Shown one piece after another: positions 32,880 through 44,589 of a DNA stretch of 64,000 nucleotides. The notes below the pieces were generated by a model that was given only the letters and a program-made list of their open reading frames with translations, ran no database searches and was not told the DNA's origin. The stretch is from Monodelphis domestica (Eukaryota > Chordata > Mammalia > Didelphimorphia > Didelphidae): the NCBI RefSeq assembly GCF_027887165.1, contig NC_077232.1:58368706-58432705 (forward strand), read 5' to 3'. How positions within the stretch are numbered: the stretch's first letter is position 1; each line of letters begins with the position of its first letter. Made by a program: the position numbers and the translations under genes.

Positions 32880-33200
32880 AGATCCGTCATGTGGAGGAGT
32901 GATCTGATACCTTTTTTTTGACCCCAGAAGAGAGAACTGGGAGCAGTGAATGGGTGGAAGCTATAGAGACAAATTTAGTATAATATAATGAAAAGCTTCC
33001 TAACTATTTGAACTGTCCAGAAATGGAATGGACTTCCTCAAGAGGTAGAGGTGGAGAGGGTCTTTTGTCTTGAAGGTGGTCTTCAAGCAGAAACTGGATA
33101 ACCATTTGTTGGATATGTTAATTGTGGGAATCTATTTCATATATAAATTGGATTAGAACATTGTTGAGGTCCCTTCTAACTCTTAATTTTGTGGTTCTGT
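32880..33200 (-). mobile_element. L3/CR1 LINE 3' segment
   Basis: AATGGAATGGACTTCCTCAAGAGGTAG, GGTCTTCAAGCAGAAACTGGATAACCA, GAGGTCCCTTCTAACTCTTAATTTTGTG read on + as the reverse complement of the CR1/L3 end. A similar copy lies at 43245-43545. Confidence 0.65.
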
Positions 33201-33419
33201 TCATACCTGTTTGTGTATTTCTGTTCATTTTACTCTGTGGATGGCAAGGTTCTTTTGGTGTTCTTGCATGTGAATTCCATTCTTTTAGCTGCACCAAGAG
33301 AGAGTCAGTACAGAGAGTAGCTTGTAAGAAGAGAAACCTGTGGATAAGTGAGAAAACAAAACAAAACAGCATGTTTATGGAACCAAGAGGAGTAGGAACT
33401 TGAGCATAAAAATGGAAAG

Positions 33420-33790
33420 GATCTGTGATGATAATAGCTCGCATTTATTTGGTGCTTTGTCCTCTGTTTTATGTATTCAACAAATCTGTGAGGTAGGTGC
33501 TATCCCCTCATTTTACAGATGAGGAAACTTAGACTGAAAAAAATTTTTTTTAAACCCTTGCCTTTCATCTCAGAATCAATATTGTGTATTGGTTTTAAGA
33601 ATATCAGTAAGGGTTAGGCAATGGGGATTAAGTGACTTGCCCACGGTCATATAGCTAGGAAGTGAGACAAAAAATTTAAGTGGTTTGCCCATGTTACCCA
33701 TGCTAGCAAGTGCCAGAGGCAGTATTTGAACTCAAGTCTTTTGACTCCCAAGTTCCAGGGTACTTATCATTGTGCCACATAGCTTCCCTA
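33420..33790 (-). mobile_element. MIR relic with a partial marsupial SINE inside
   Basis: MIR text at 33425-33535 (CTCATTTTACAGATGAGGAAACTTAGAC) and 33668-33785; the inner SINE fragment is at about 33538-33665 on the - strand. Confidence 0.7.
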
Positions 33791-35045
33791 CTGATTACTG
33801 ATTAAGATACCATAGGGATTTTGGGCAGTAGAGATAGCTTTTCTTTTTGTTCTAAATTGTTAATTTGAAATTGTATCTTTTATGGGTCACCATGGACAAA
33901 TAATTCATCACTAAGTTGCTAGGCTAATATTTTGAGTATTTTTAAAATATAATTTTTGTCTTGGCACTTATTTTCATATTCACAGCTTTAGTGATTTATT
34001 TGGAAAAGCTATCCCCTTTATTCTGGCTGCATTGTAAATGTGCCATTGTGAATCATTGAAGTGCATGATTAAATCATACTTTTTCTAAGGTCAGTTAAAT
34101 ATGGATACATTCCTGTTGGGATATCTTATTGGTAAGTTAATGTTATCTACTATTACTACTAAAATGTTTAATAATTTAGGGACAAAAATACTTGATGCAA
34201 GCTGATATAAGATAGTAAATTGTATTCTTGGAATCAGGAAAATATTTTTATCTACTAGTGGCTGTCAGGTAAATGGGTGATCCTTGTGCTTTAAAGTTTC
34301 TCTTGTGCTTATCTAAAGTGCTTTTCTGCCTTTTTCAGAAAAGCATCCCCTTCCCCCTTTTTTCTTACCAGTAACTAAGACTGTTAACTATTGTAGGAAA
34401 GAAATAATAGTTATGTAAATTTAAAAATTTTTATAGAAACAATTGATTAGAATCAGATTTTGAATTAAAGAATATTTCCCCTTAGTTATGTGCTATATTA
34501 AATGCCAGTTTAATATACATTTTTAAGCTCAATGCTTGAAAAAGCTTACTGATTTCTAATTTTATAGAAAATGGAATGCTTTTATAATGTATTCCTATAG
34601 GGTTAGATATAGTTTTCCTTACATTTTAAGAAGCAAACAATAAAACCTGCTTAGTCATTTGGTTGATTCATTTAATATTATTTTAAAGTGAAAGATGAGT
34701 ACAGCATGAAAGATGGATTTTGGGGGCACTCATTTTGTTTTTTAAAGAAAGCATTTCATTTTCTTACTTAAAAGAGAATACTTTTAAAAATGAATCTTAG
34801 AATCATAGAGCTTAAAAAAGGAACTCCAAAATTAATTTAGTTCAACTTTTTCCTTTTAGCTTCAAATTTGCCTTTTGTAACTAAATTTACAAAGTACTTA
34901 TGAATGTTGTCAAACTCAAATACAAGCCACTACACTGTACATAAGGAACCCTGGGTGGGTGGGTAGCTGGGTAGTTGGCAGCATATTGACTTGGTTTTAA
35001 AATGTAACATTATTGTTCATTGTATTTTATTTAATTTATTAAACA
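33791..35045. other. AT-rich intron 1 DNA, no repeat recognised
   Basis: No exon with splice sites and homology, no clear transposon. One of the longest stretches in intron 1 without visible insertions, so a possible place for conserved regulatory DNA. Confidence 0.45.
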
Positions 35046-35054
35046 TTTCCTAAT

Positions 35055-35400
35055 TAAATAAAAAAAATACCTTCCCTCTTAGAATTGATACTAAGTAGCT
35101 ATTTCATAAGCGCTAGGCAGTGGGGGTTAAGTGACTTGCCCAAGGTCACATAGCTAGGAAGTGTTCTGAGGCCATATTTGAACCTAGGACCTCTTAGTCA
35201 CCAGGCCTGGCTCTCTCTTTACTGAGTCCCCAATTAGATTAAAAAAAAAAAAGATTAAAAACCCTTAATTTAGATCTTTGAATCAATATTGTATATTGGT
35301 TCCATGGCAAAAGAGCAGTTAAGGCTAGGCAATGGGGATTAAGTGACCTTCCATCTCTAAACCTGTCTTTCAATCCACTGAGACATCTAGGTCCTACTCC
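35055..35400 (-). mobile_element. Two marsupial SINEs in tandem
   Basis: 35060-35235 and 35250-35395 are both reverse complements of the SINE, each with its own poly-T (poly-A) start. The second lacks part of the middle. Confidence 0.85.
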
Positions 35401-35574
35401 TTCCACCCCAGTTAGATTATTTGGATCTCACAGTTCTTGAAGCTTGCACCTGTGTTTGTCACCTGATTTAACATAACCTTATCTGTGCTTTACATAACTC
35501 CTGTGAAATTGCATTAAGTATTTTGTGTTCTTGAGGTAGGTAGCTAAGGTTGATATTAAGGGAAGTAACTTTTT

Positions 35575-36003
35575 TTTAACATTATTTTATTTGGTCATTT
35601 TCATACATTATTCATTGGAAACAAAGTTCATTTTCTTTTCCTTCCCCCCCCCCCATCACCCCTCCCCTAGCCAACATGCAGGATTCCACTGGTTATCACA
35701 TGTGTCCTTGCTCCGAACCCATTTCCTTGTTGTTGGTATTTGCATTAGGGTGCTCATTTAGCGTCTCTCCTTAATCATGTCCCCTCAACCTCTGTAGTCA
35801 GGCAGTTGCTTTTCCTCGGTGTTTTTACTCCCACAGTTTGTCCTCTGCTTGAGGATAGTTTGTTTTTTTACTCATGGATCCCTGCAGATTGTTCAGGGAC
35901 ATTGTAAAGCCATTAATGAAGAAGTCCATTACATTCAGTTGTACCACAGTGTATCAGTCTGTGTACAATGTTCTCCTGGTTCTGCTCCTTTCACTCTGCA
36001 TCA
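35575..36003 (-). mobile_element. L1 3' end, 5'-truncated
   Basis: Exact 17-bp target-site duplication AAGGGAAGTAACTTTTT at 35558-35574 and 36004-36020. Contains the L1 3' UTR with a C-rich run near 35645 and the end of ORF2. Perfect duplication suggests a fairly recent event. Confidence 0.95.
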
Positions 36004-36308
36004 AAGGGAAGTAACTTTTTAAGGCCATATAGTAAGTAGAATAAGTGGTAGGGTGGGAATTGGAACCCAGAACTTTTGATTTCCAAAATAGTTTATGCCA
36101 CATATATGTATATGTGTGTGTGTGTATAGTTTGATTTTATGTTCTAATGGAATATAAAAAATACTGAGAAAAGAGTCCAAAAGTGTATTTTTGGAAGAAG
36201 CATTATTTCCTTAGTGATGGTTTAGTTGAGCATTATTTCTATTTCTTTGATAGTGGCAGTTCAGAATTTGGTTTAAAGTTATTCATTAAGAAGGTTACTT
36301 GGGTGGGT

Positions 36309-36520
36309 GGGGCAGCTGGGTGGCTCAGTGGATTTGAGAGTCAGGTTTAGAGAGGGAGGTCCTAGGTTCAAATTTGACCTCAGACACTTCCCAACTGTGT
36401 GACCCTGGGCAAGTCACTTGACCCCCATTGCCTAGCCCTTACCACTCTTCTGCCTTGGAGCCAATACACAGTATTGACTCCAAGACGAAAGGTAAGGCTT
36501 TTTTAAAAAGAAAAAAAAAA
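36309..36520 (+). mobile_element. Marsupial SINE, near consensus
   Basis: GGGGCAGCTGGGTGGCTCAG to CCAAGACGAAAGGTAAGG then poly-A. One of the best-preserved copies in the window. Confidence 0.95.
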
Positions 36521-36839
36521 GGTTACTTGGAATAGTTCTTGAAAGTACACATGATGATGTCTCATACCTGGGACAAAGATGAACTTGTTTTCTGAACGGG
36601 CTAGTGGGTGTAATTGCTGTGCCACTGTCAGTGATACTTGAAAGATGTTGGAAAATGGGACTTGATATGGGTAAATGCCTTGATTTTTAAAAAAGAGATT
36701 TTGGAAACTCTAGCCCAGTGACCTTGACTTTGATTCCTGTCAGAATTCTAGAGCACGAATCACTAAGGAAGGTGCTGGTTGGTAAATGCCTAGAAAAGGG
36801 AGTGAGAGTCTCTGACTATTTCCACTACATTTAAAATAT

Positions 36840-37250
36840 TTAGTGTGGATTCTCTCCCAGGTTTTCTTCTGTTTCCCTCCTATACTCTTTACTTGGTGAC
36901 TTCATCAATAAACATGGGTTCACTTATCATCTCTATGTAAATGATTCCCACATGTATATATTGGTCAGCCCCACATCACTATTATACATTTTCACCTGAT
37001 GTTCCCATAGGCATTACAAAGTCATCCTATCCAAAACATCATAACTCATCTTTACCCTCCACAAACTTCTTTTTTCCAAGCTATTCCTGTCAAGGGTGCT
37101 ATCATCCTTTCAACTTCAGTGTCATTCTTGACTCCTCATTTTATTTATCCTACAGCCAAATGTTGTCCTTTGTATCTTTCTACTTATCTAGCCACAAAAA
37201 TCTCTTGTTTTTTCTTCAAAAATAGCTCTCCTTTTTAAGTAAATATTTTT
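36840..37250 (+). mobile_element. L2 LINE segment
   Basis: CTTTACTTGGTGACTTCATCAATAAACATGGG, TATCATCTCTATGTAAATGATTCCCAC (YADD-type region) and GTCATTCTTGACTCCTC are L2 RT text on +. Confidence 0.65.
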
Positions 37251-37572
37251 ATTATGTGTTTCCATAATAGGCCTCATGTTATTGATGGAGATTACAGCTT
37301 CTACAAGCATGCTGAGCCCTTTTAAGATTCTTTTTTGATGGACTGGATATTAAAAATTTCTTAACATTTAAGGAAATTGAACCTAAAAACTTGGATTTTC
37401 CTCAGTTAAAATTTTAAGCATACAGAAAATTTTTACAATCAAACACAAGGGTAGTAAATTGAAAGAGTTCTTGTTTAGCTTATTTTATTACATTGGTGCT
37501 ACACAGTGTTTGGAGAACTTCAGAGACATATTCGATATCTGAAAAGGGTCTATAGAGACCTTCTAGAGCCCA

Positions 37573-37899
37573 TGTTGGCTAAGGCATGGCGTGTGTGTGC
37601 CAGTGTGCCAGAGGGGACTGCTCCGTTCTCCCTCTCCACTCCTCCTGAAGACAATTTTCACATGCTCTGTCCTTCTACCCAACAGCCCAATGTGAGCACT
37701 TCCTCCCTCTGCTGTCAGAGGGGACTGCTCCGTTCTCCCTCTCCACTCCTCCTGAAGACAATTTTCACATGCTCTGTCCTTCTACCCAACAGCCCAATGT
37801 GAGCACTTCCTCCCTCTGCTGTCTGGGGTAATGCAGGTAGCTCACAGGCAATTTGAAGGTGCAGTTTGGGCACATAATCTCTAAAATGTTTGCCAGTGC
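37573..37899. mobile_element. hAT-type MITE, copy 3, with internal duplication
   Basis: Ends CCCATGTTGGCTAAGG and TGTTTGCCAGTGCTGG are imperfect inverted repeats; TCTAGA lies on both sides (about 37561 and 37902), matching the hAT target. Contains a perfect 107-bp tandem duplication, 37610-37823. Confidence 0.75.
37610..37823. repeat. Perfect 107-bp tandem duplication
   Basis: 37610-37716 and 37717-37823 are identical by eye. Both start AGAGGGGACTGCTCC and end CTCTGCTGTC. Confidence 0.95.
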
Positions 37900-38580
37900 T
37901 GGTCTAGACCAAATAACTTGATTTTAATATTTTGATAACTTGTCTCTCAATGTAATTTAGTTAATTTTGTAAACCTGTGCCTTTAATTAATTGCGTGCAT
38001 TTATAAATGTTATTCTGAGAAGGGTTTTCCATAACACAAATAAAATTAAGAACCTATCTAGGCCTATCCCTTGAAGAAACAAAACAGAGAGGGGAAATTA
38101 CTTTCATGGTCTCCTGCCTAGTTCAACTTCTTACATATCATGTTGCTTGTTCCTCCTTAGATTGTCAGATGAAGGCAGAGAACCATGATATGGGATAGGA
38201 ATTGATGAGTTTTGAAGAAAGTGAGGAAACATTTGTTGGGAATAGGAGGCAAAATTGAGTAAAGTCATTCACCAGCAATGGGGGCAGTTGGCATTTGATA
38301 GCCTGAGGCATCTGTGGAGCTCTGAAAAAGAGAATGGATGGTGTGGCATGGACAACTAGAACAGAATTGGTACTGAAAAGAACCAAGATCTCTTGACTTG
38401 AGAAATCCTGCCACCCTAAACCATCATTTGTTTCATTGCTATTTTCAGACATTTTCTGAAGTTGAATGCTGTTGCTAGGAAGTGGTGACTAATAGCAGCC
38501 TCATTTTTTTCTTTATGCATCTACAACAGGATTGATTTTTGGAAAATACCACTTTCATGTCTTTTTTCCTTTGCTAGAAT
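37900..38580. other. Intron 1 DNA, nothing identified
   Basis: No exon or clear repeat. A 95-codon - strand open frame at 38165-38452 lacks splice sites and homology. Confidence 0.4.
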
Positions 38581-38584
38581 ATAG

Positions 38585-38623
<39 letters not shown>
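38585..38623. repeat. (TA)n microsatellite at a SINE tail
   Basis: About 38 bases of TA directly against the 3' tail of the SINE that follows on the - strand. Confidence 0.95.
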
Positions 38624-38625
<2 letters not shown>

Positions 38626-38792
38626 AAACCCTTACCTTCCATCTTGGAATCAGTGCTATGTATTGGTTCCAAGGCAGAAGAGTGATAAGGGCTAGGCAGT
38701 GGGGGTCAAGTGACTTGTCCAGGGTCACACAGTTGGGAAATGTCTGAGGTCAGATTTGAATCTAGGACTTCCCATCTCTAGGCCTGACTCTT
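38624..38792 (-). mobile_element. Marsupial SINE, 3' part (head resumes at 40031)
   Basis: Reverse complement from AAACCCTTACC to TAGGCCTGACTCTT. The head AATCCACTGAGCCACC resumes after the L1, at 40045-40068. Confidence 0.95.
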
Positions 38793-38877
38793 TTTTTTTC
38801 TTTTTTTTTTTTAATTTTAATATTATTTTATTTGGTCGTTTTCATACATTATTCACTGGAAACAAAGATCGTTTTCT

Positions 38878-38917
<40 letters not shown>

Positions 38918-40030
38918 CCTTTCCCTCTCCCATAGCCGACGCATGATTCCACTGGTTATCACATGTGTTCTTGACTCGAACCCATTTCCCTGTTGTTGGA
39001 GTTTGCATTATAGTGTTCATTTAGAGTCTCTTCTCAGTCTTATCTCCTCCAACCCTGTAGTCAAGCAGTTGCTTTTCAGCGGTGTTTTTACTCCCACAGT
39101 TTATCCTCTGCTTGTGGGTAGTATTTTTTTTTAGATCCCTGCAGATTGTTCAGGGATTGCATTGATACTAATGGAGAAGTCCATCACCTTCGATTGTACC
39201 ACAATGTATCAGTCTCTGTGTACAATGTTCTCCTGGTTCTGCTCCTCTCGCTCTGCATTACTTCCTGGAGGTTGTTCCAGTCTCCATGGAACTTCTCCAC
39301 TTTATTATTCCTTTTAGCACAATAGTATTCCATCACCAACATATACCACAATTTGTTCAGCCATTCCCCAATTGAGGGGCATCCCCTCATTTTCCAATTT
39401 TTGGCCACCACAAAGAGCGCAGCTATGAATATTTTTGTACAAGTCTTTGTGTCCATTATCTCTTTGGGGTACAAGCCCAGCAGTGCTATGGCTGGATCAA
39501 AGGGCAGACAGTCTTTTATCGCCCTTTGGACATAGTTCCAAATTGCCCTCCAGAATGGTTGGATCAATTCACAACTCCACCAGCAATGAATTAATGTCCC
39601 CACTTTGCCACATCCCCTCCAGCATTCATTACTTTGCATAGCTGTTATGTTAGCCAATCTGCTAGGTGTGAGGTGATACCTCAGAGTTGTTTTGATTTGC
39701 ATCTCTCTGATTATAAGAGATGTAGAGCACTTTTTCATGTGCTTATTAATAGTTTTGATTTCTTTGGCTGAGAATTGCCTGTTCATGTCCCTTGCCCATT
39801 TGTCAATTGGAGAATGGCTTGATTTTTTGTACAATTGATTTAGTTCTTTATAAATTTTAGTAATTAAACCCTTGTCAGAGGTTTTTATGAAGATTGTTTC
39901 CCAATTTGTTGCTACCCTTCTGATTTTGGTTACATTGGTTTTGTTTGTACAAAAACTTTTTAATTTGATGTAATCCAGATTATTTATTTTGCATTTTGTA
40001 ATTCTTTCTAATTCTTGCTTGGTTTTGAAG
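38793..40030 (-). mobile_element. L1, 5'-truncated, inserted in a SINE
   Basis: Exact 14-bp target-site duplication TAGGCCTGACTCTT at 38779-38792 and 40031-40044. The - strand holds about 280 open codons of ORF2 C-terminus: LERITKCKINNLDYIKLKSF, CWRGCGKVGTLIHCWWSCEL and FIAALFVVAKNWK. The frame starts in SINE sequence and runs without a stop to the ORF2 end, so the copy is young. The 3' UTR includes a 38-base C run. Confidence 0.97.
38879..38916. repeat. Poly-C run in the L1 3' UTR
   Basis: 38 C in a row, where other L1 copies (near 8513, 35645) have shorter C-rich runs; poly-G in L1 sense. Confidence 0.9.
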
Positions 40031-40068
40031 TAGGCCTGACTCTTAATCCACTGAGCCACCCCCTATAG
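40031..40068 (-). mobile_element. Head of the SINE split by L1
   Basis: Duplicated TAGGCCTGACTCTT then the SINE head; with 38624-38792 it rebuilds the interrupted SINE layout. Confidence 0.9.
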
Positions 40069-40287
40069 TTATATTTTTTCGTGTAGGTAGTGAATATGAA
40101 AAAGTAGCCAATTAAAAAAATATACATTTTAATTTCTTGTGAAACCAAAACCATGCCAATGTAGTTTTGAAAAGAATGATTTCCAAAAAAGGACCTTGAA
40201 AGTGCTTAAGGAATTTTTGTATAGTTTCAAATGGACCTACCTTGGAAAAAAAATCTTTACTGTGAAATTTAAAAATAGGCTTTTAAG

Positions 40288-40470
40288 GTGGCAGCTGGGT
40301 AGCTCAATGTATTGAGAGATAGGCCTAGAGGCGGGAGGTCCTAGGTTCAAATCTGGCCTTAGACACTTCTCAGCTGTGTGACCCTGGGCAAGTCACTTGA
40401 CCCCCATTGCCTAGCCCTTACCACTCTCTGCCTTGGAGCCAATACACAGTAAGGGTTTAAAAAAAATAGG
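40288..40470 (+). mobile_element. Marsupial SINE
   Basis: GGTGGCAGCTGGGTAGCTCA head to GGAGCCAATACACAG, then a short deletion to TAAGGGTTTAAAAA. Confidence 0.95.
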
Positions 40471-40489
40471 CTTTTAACTTAAAATTAAA

Positions 40490-41625
40490 TCGGGTATTTT
40501 AAAAATTAAATTTTATTTTTTCAATCAGCAAAAATTTGCATCTGTCTCCCCAATTGAGAATGAAAGAAAAGAATAATCCCTATTACAAACATGTATAGTT
40601 GAGCAAAACAAAATTACTGCATAGGCCTTGTCCTATATATGTGTGTGGGTGTGTATGTACACATATAGGTGTCTCATTCTGTATTGTGAGTCCTTCACTT
40701 CTGTATTAGCTTGTAAGCTCCTTACTACATTGTGGGCTCCCTGAAGGCAGGGACTGTTTTGTACTTTTTTTGGTATCCTCAGTGGTTAGCATATGAAACT
40801 GGCACATAGTAAAAGCTTAATAAAATGTCTATATTGGCTATTAGGAGGTGGTAGCATGTTTCTTAGTCTTTGGAATCAAGATTGGTGATTACATTGATCA
40901 GAGTTCTTAAATTCTCAATTTTCATAGTTCATTTTTATAATGGTGTTTATGATTAAAATTCTCTAGAGATATGTATATTAATTTATGATTATTAGTAAAA
41001 CAGAGAGAGAAAATCTCATGGATCACCTGGCTGAGCCTGATTAATTTTAGTTTCTCACACTTTCAGTTAGCAAGAATCTCCAACTCCCTTGAGCCCCCAA
41101 AAGACTTGGCTTATCCTCTGTCCCTTACTTATAAGATACCACTTCTGTGTCTTTCTGGTTGGACTGGGCTCTGCTTGTGGATACTAGAAGTCACTCTTGG
41201 GGCCAGGCTCTTCCAAGAACCTGGGAGTCAGGAGAACTCTGGTGGCCTGTTGTCCAGTGAAAGGGTGGGGATTAGCCTGATCAAAATGGATTTTCAAACA
41301 AAATGTAGGGAGTACAATTTATATTAAATTCACAGGTCACTGCACTTTGTTTTCCTGGCCCTGCTCACTTCATTCTGCATCAATTTATATATTTTCCTAG
41401 ATTCTATGAAACCATCTCCTTGTATCTTTTCTTCCTGCTTATTCCATTTTTGGAATATATTAGAATATTCCATATTCCATTCCATTCCAATGTAATGTAT
41501 TCCATTACATTTATAACTTATTTAAGCCATTGCCCAGTTGATGGACACACTTCTCAGATTCCAGTTCTTTACCTCCTCAAAAAACTACAGATATTTTTGT
41601 ATGGCCTTAGATTGCTGAGGACTAA
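40490..41625 (-). mobile_element. Old L1 3' segment with an L2 end inside
   Basis: Older L1 class: GTGTCTCATTCTGTATTGTGAGTCC, GGTGGTAGCATGTTTC, GTTTTCCTGGCCCTGCTCACTTC, TTGCCCAGTTGATGGACACACTTC on +, i.e. L1 on -. 40705-40840 is an L2 tail (GCTCCCTGAAGGCAGGGACTG ... AAAAGCTTAATAAAATG). 41000-41335 is unassigned. Confidence 0.6.
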
Positions 41626-42190
41626 TCCCTTCCTTAATCAATTCACCTTCCCTCTCAGTTTCCCTTTCCCCTTTTCTCTTTTCCCTCTTGTTTTTCTGTT
41701 GAATGAAATGCATTTCTATACCCAACTGTGTGTTTTAATAAAGTTAAATAAAGTGTGTATAAATAGTCTCCCTTTCTTTGACCTGTTTAGATGAGAGTTA
41801 GGTTTAAGTCCCATGTTTCTATAGCCGTTTACCCTGATTATGTGATATCATTTACCCTAACTTTCCTTTCCCCTCCCCATCCTCCTCTGGCTAGTCCTCT
41901 TTTCCTCCCTTTCATGTTGTATTCTTCCTTGCTCAGACTTCATCTGTAGTGTGTGCTGTATTTGCTTAAGGGCTCCAAAAGCTTGTTTGTAATTGCAACC
42001 TTGAAAGGGACAGGAGGGCAACCAGAATGGCAAAGTGTCTCAGAATTATGTAATGTGAAGATTGGTTGAACTAGAATGTATAATGTGGAGATCCCAAGTT
42101 CTTTCTTTTCCTTAGTCCCTCTCCATTTCTCTCTCTTCCTACAAGAAGCTTAGTTCATTGCTCTTGTGACAAGGAAATCACTTTAAAAGA
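41626..42190. other. Intron 1 DNA, nothing identified
   Basis: Pyrimidine-rich non-coding text; no exon or named repeat. Confidence 0.35.
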
Positions 42191-42191
42191 C

Positions 42192-43100
42192 TGATATATA
42201 TTAATTTAAGGTCGCCAAGGAATTCAGCTATGTAATTCCTAAATGAAAACTCAAGTCAGCAGTCAACCTTTTATAGAGTTTAATTACAAACAGGAGGAAG
42301 AAAGGAATTAGAGATAGAGAGAGAGAGGGAGAGAGAGAGAAAGGGGAGAGAAGGGAATAGGGCTTAAATACCCCCTCTGTTTAGGCTGGGCCAAAAGGCC
42401 CAAGCCCTTAGATAGCTGAGGCAAAGAAAGGAGATCAGTCCCTATTACTCACGTGACCAAAATGGAGAAACAGTCTCAGGGGCCTCCACCTCCAGCTTCC
42501 TTCAGAGCCAACTCTCAAAGCACCACCTCTCAGACCAAAAACCTCTCCAACCCACCCCCCTCAGTCCTCAGACCCCTCTCTCTTTAAGGAAACCATCCAA
42601 GTTCCCTCCCCTCAGTTCTCACATCTACCAATCACTGTCCATGTCTTCCCTGTGCCAATGTTGGCTCTAGCTTAATCCAGGACCGCCCAGAGGTCTGTGG
42701 CTTTGCACATGTCTGTTGAAGGTCATATTCTCAATAATTAAATCTTGATCTATGCTGCAGCCCTTCCTAAATCCTGTTAGGACTGAGAGGGGTGGAAATT
42801 GTATTTTCCAAGACCTGGTTCTGTCATTCCAAGTATCTCTATTGTATCAATTCTAAAATCAATCATGACTCAAAGAACTTCCTGTTCTATGCTTAAGCAT
42901 AGGTCAAAGCCCTTTCCATTGTTCAGCAAAAGGTTTCTGTCCTAAAGTAATCTTAAGAAGGGAGGAGGAGGAACCTCCCATGCCAATGGGGTTCACATTC
43001 CAATAGAGTTCCCACTATCAATAGGAAATTTTTCAAGTATGAAATTTCCCAATGGTGAAATTTCCAACATTTATAAGTCTAAGAAATTTTAAGGTTTACA
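42192..43100 (-). mobile_element. Solo LTR, family A, longest copy
   Basis: Fossil LTR, about 0.9 kb. + strand from the AAGGTCGCCAAGGAATTC region to TTTAAGGTTTACA. On - it carries GATTGGTAGATGTGAGAACTG and a purine-rich 3' part. Target duplication not clear, so the ends are approximate. No internal ERV genes. Confidence 0.75.
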
Positions 43101-43244
43101 CTCTCTTTTGCCTGAGTACTTTCCTCACCCCTCCACCCCCCAATTACTAATGTCTACTTCTTTTCCCCAAATATAAAATAAACTCCTTAAAGGACTAGGG
43201 CCTAATAGGCCAGAAATAAGTGCTTGTTGGTTGATTGATCTTAG

Positions 43245-43545
43245 GGTGAGGGAGAGTGATTAGTTTTCAGGTATTTGATGAGCTGTCATGTGGAAGAATG
43301 GTAAATAACCCTTGTTTTGCTTGGGCTCACAAGGCAGAAGTAGGAGTATCATGTGGAAATTAGAGCTAGAGTTGGAATTGATGTCAAGAGAAACTTCCCA
43401 TTAGAGTTCTCTCAAATTGGAATGGGCTACTGCATATCTTCAGATAGAGATTTATTTGTATTGTAGAAAAGATTCTTATTCAAGTACATGTTGGAATAGA
43501 TGGTCTCTATGTCCCTTAAACTCTGAAATCTTGTAAATGTATTGT
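43245..43545 (-). mobile_element. L3/CR1 LINE 3' segment
   Basis: GTCATGTGGAAGAATGG, AAATTGGAATGGGCTACTGC, ACATGTTGGAATAGATGGTCTC and CCCTTAAACTCTGAAATCTTGT parallel 32880-33200. Confidence 0.55.
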
Positions 43546-43844
43546 TTGTTTTAATAAAGTTACATATATTTTGAGGAAAAATATTCAGCTAAATTGGCTC
43601 TGTGTAGTTGGGGGCTGGGCCCAGGATTTCATTTATATAGTAACCCCTGAACCCCCGGTTGTGAAAACTACTAGTATAGGTCCTCCTTTGCTTCTATTGT
43701 CTTTAGAGTTGCATAGGAATGTGTGCTGGAAAATTAAGTGGAGGGATGGGTTAAACCATGTATGTCTTCTTGATTTCCAAGGCTCCAGCTCTTCATCCAT
43801 CATTCAGTGATTTTTATTGTTCTTTATGTTTAAATGAAATAATA

Positions 43845-43920
43845 TAGAGTGTCTTCAAAGTCTCAAAAGTGTTAAGCATTAATCACATAAAAATGCACTA
43901 AGACTTTTGGAATATCCTAT
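43845..43920. mobile_element. Short palindromic mariner-type MITE
   Basis: Ends GAGTGTCTTCAAAGTCTCAAAAG and the reverse complement of GCACTAAGACTTTTGGAATATCC are inverted repeats, flanked by TA. About 75-80 bp, like MADE1-type mariner derivatives. A related one lies near 60109-60175. Confidence 0.6.
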
Positions 43921-44589
43921 ACAAATATCAGTTAGTTTAAAAGAATGGTCCTAATATAAGTCCTTTTACTTCAGTGACACTCAGTTCTTTATTAAAATAA
44001 AGAAGGCATAATAAGTATAATTAAAATGAAGGTGTGGTAGTAGTATAGAGAAAAAATTGAGGATTTATCATGGTCTCTTAATTGCTTGACTTCAATAAGT
44101 CCATGAGCCCTATCCTCTGATTATTTTGTCCTTGAGACAGCAGAGGTCTTTAATAGTAAATAGTCTTTAAAAGGCCTTTATTGCCTTTTTAGCCTTTAGT
44201 TTCTAAAATTCCAAATGACTAAACATAATTGCTTAAATTTCTATTTTATCTCTTGAATTTGATAGTCTCCTTCTTGGAACCTTCATCAATTCCTGTTTTG
44301 TGTGTTAATTTTGAATATAATATTTGCTTTCTGAAGTTTCTTTAAAATTAAAAATTTCTAAGATTTTTTGTAAAGATGAAAGCTATAGCTATTATTTATA
44401 CAGATTATGTAAAAAACTTTAAAAAAATACAGTAACATCTCACTTTTTTTCAATTTCTTCTTTCTGGAATATGACTAAGAAAGGAAGTAAAGGGCTTCTG
44501 AGCATTTGAAATAACTATCCTAAAACTCTAGCACTAAAGTCATTACTGTAGACTATCAGTTTTTAAAATTCTTATGTGTGTATATGCAT

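Noticed and set aside
39184-40059. 291-codon - strand open frame as a host gene
   Set aside because: It is the C-terminal part of L1 ORF2, with its first residues contributed by the SINE it was inserted into.
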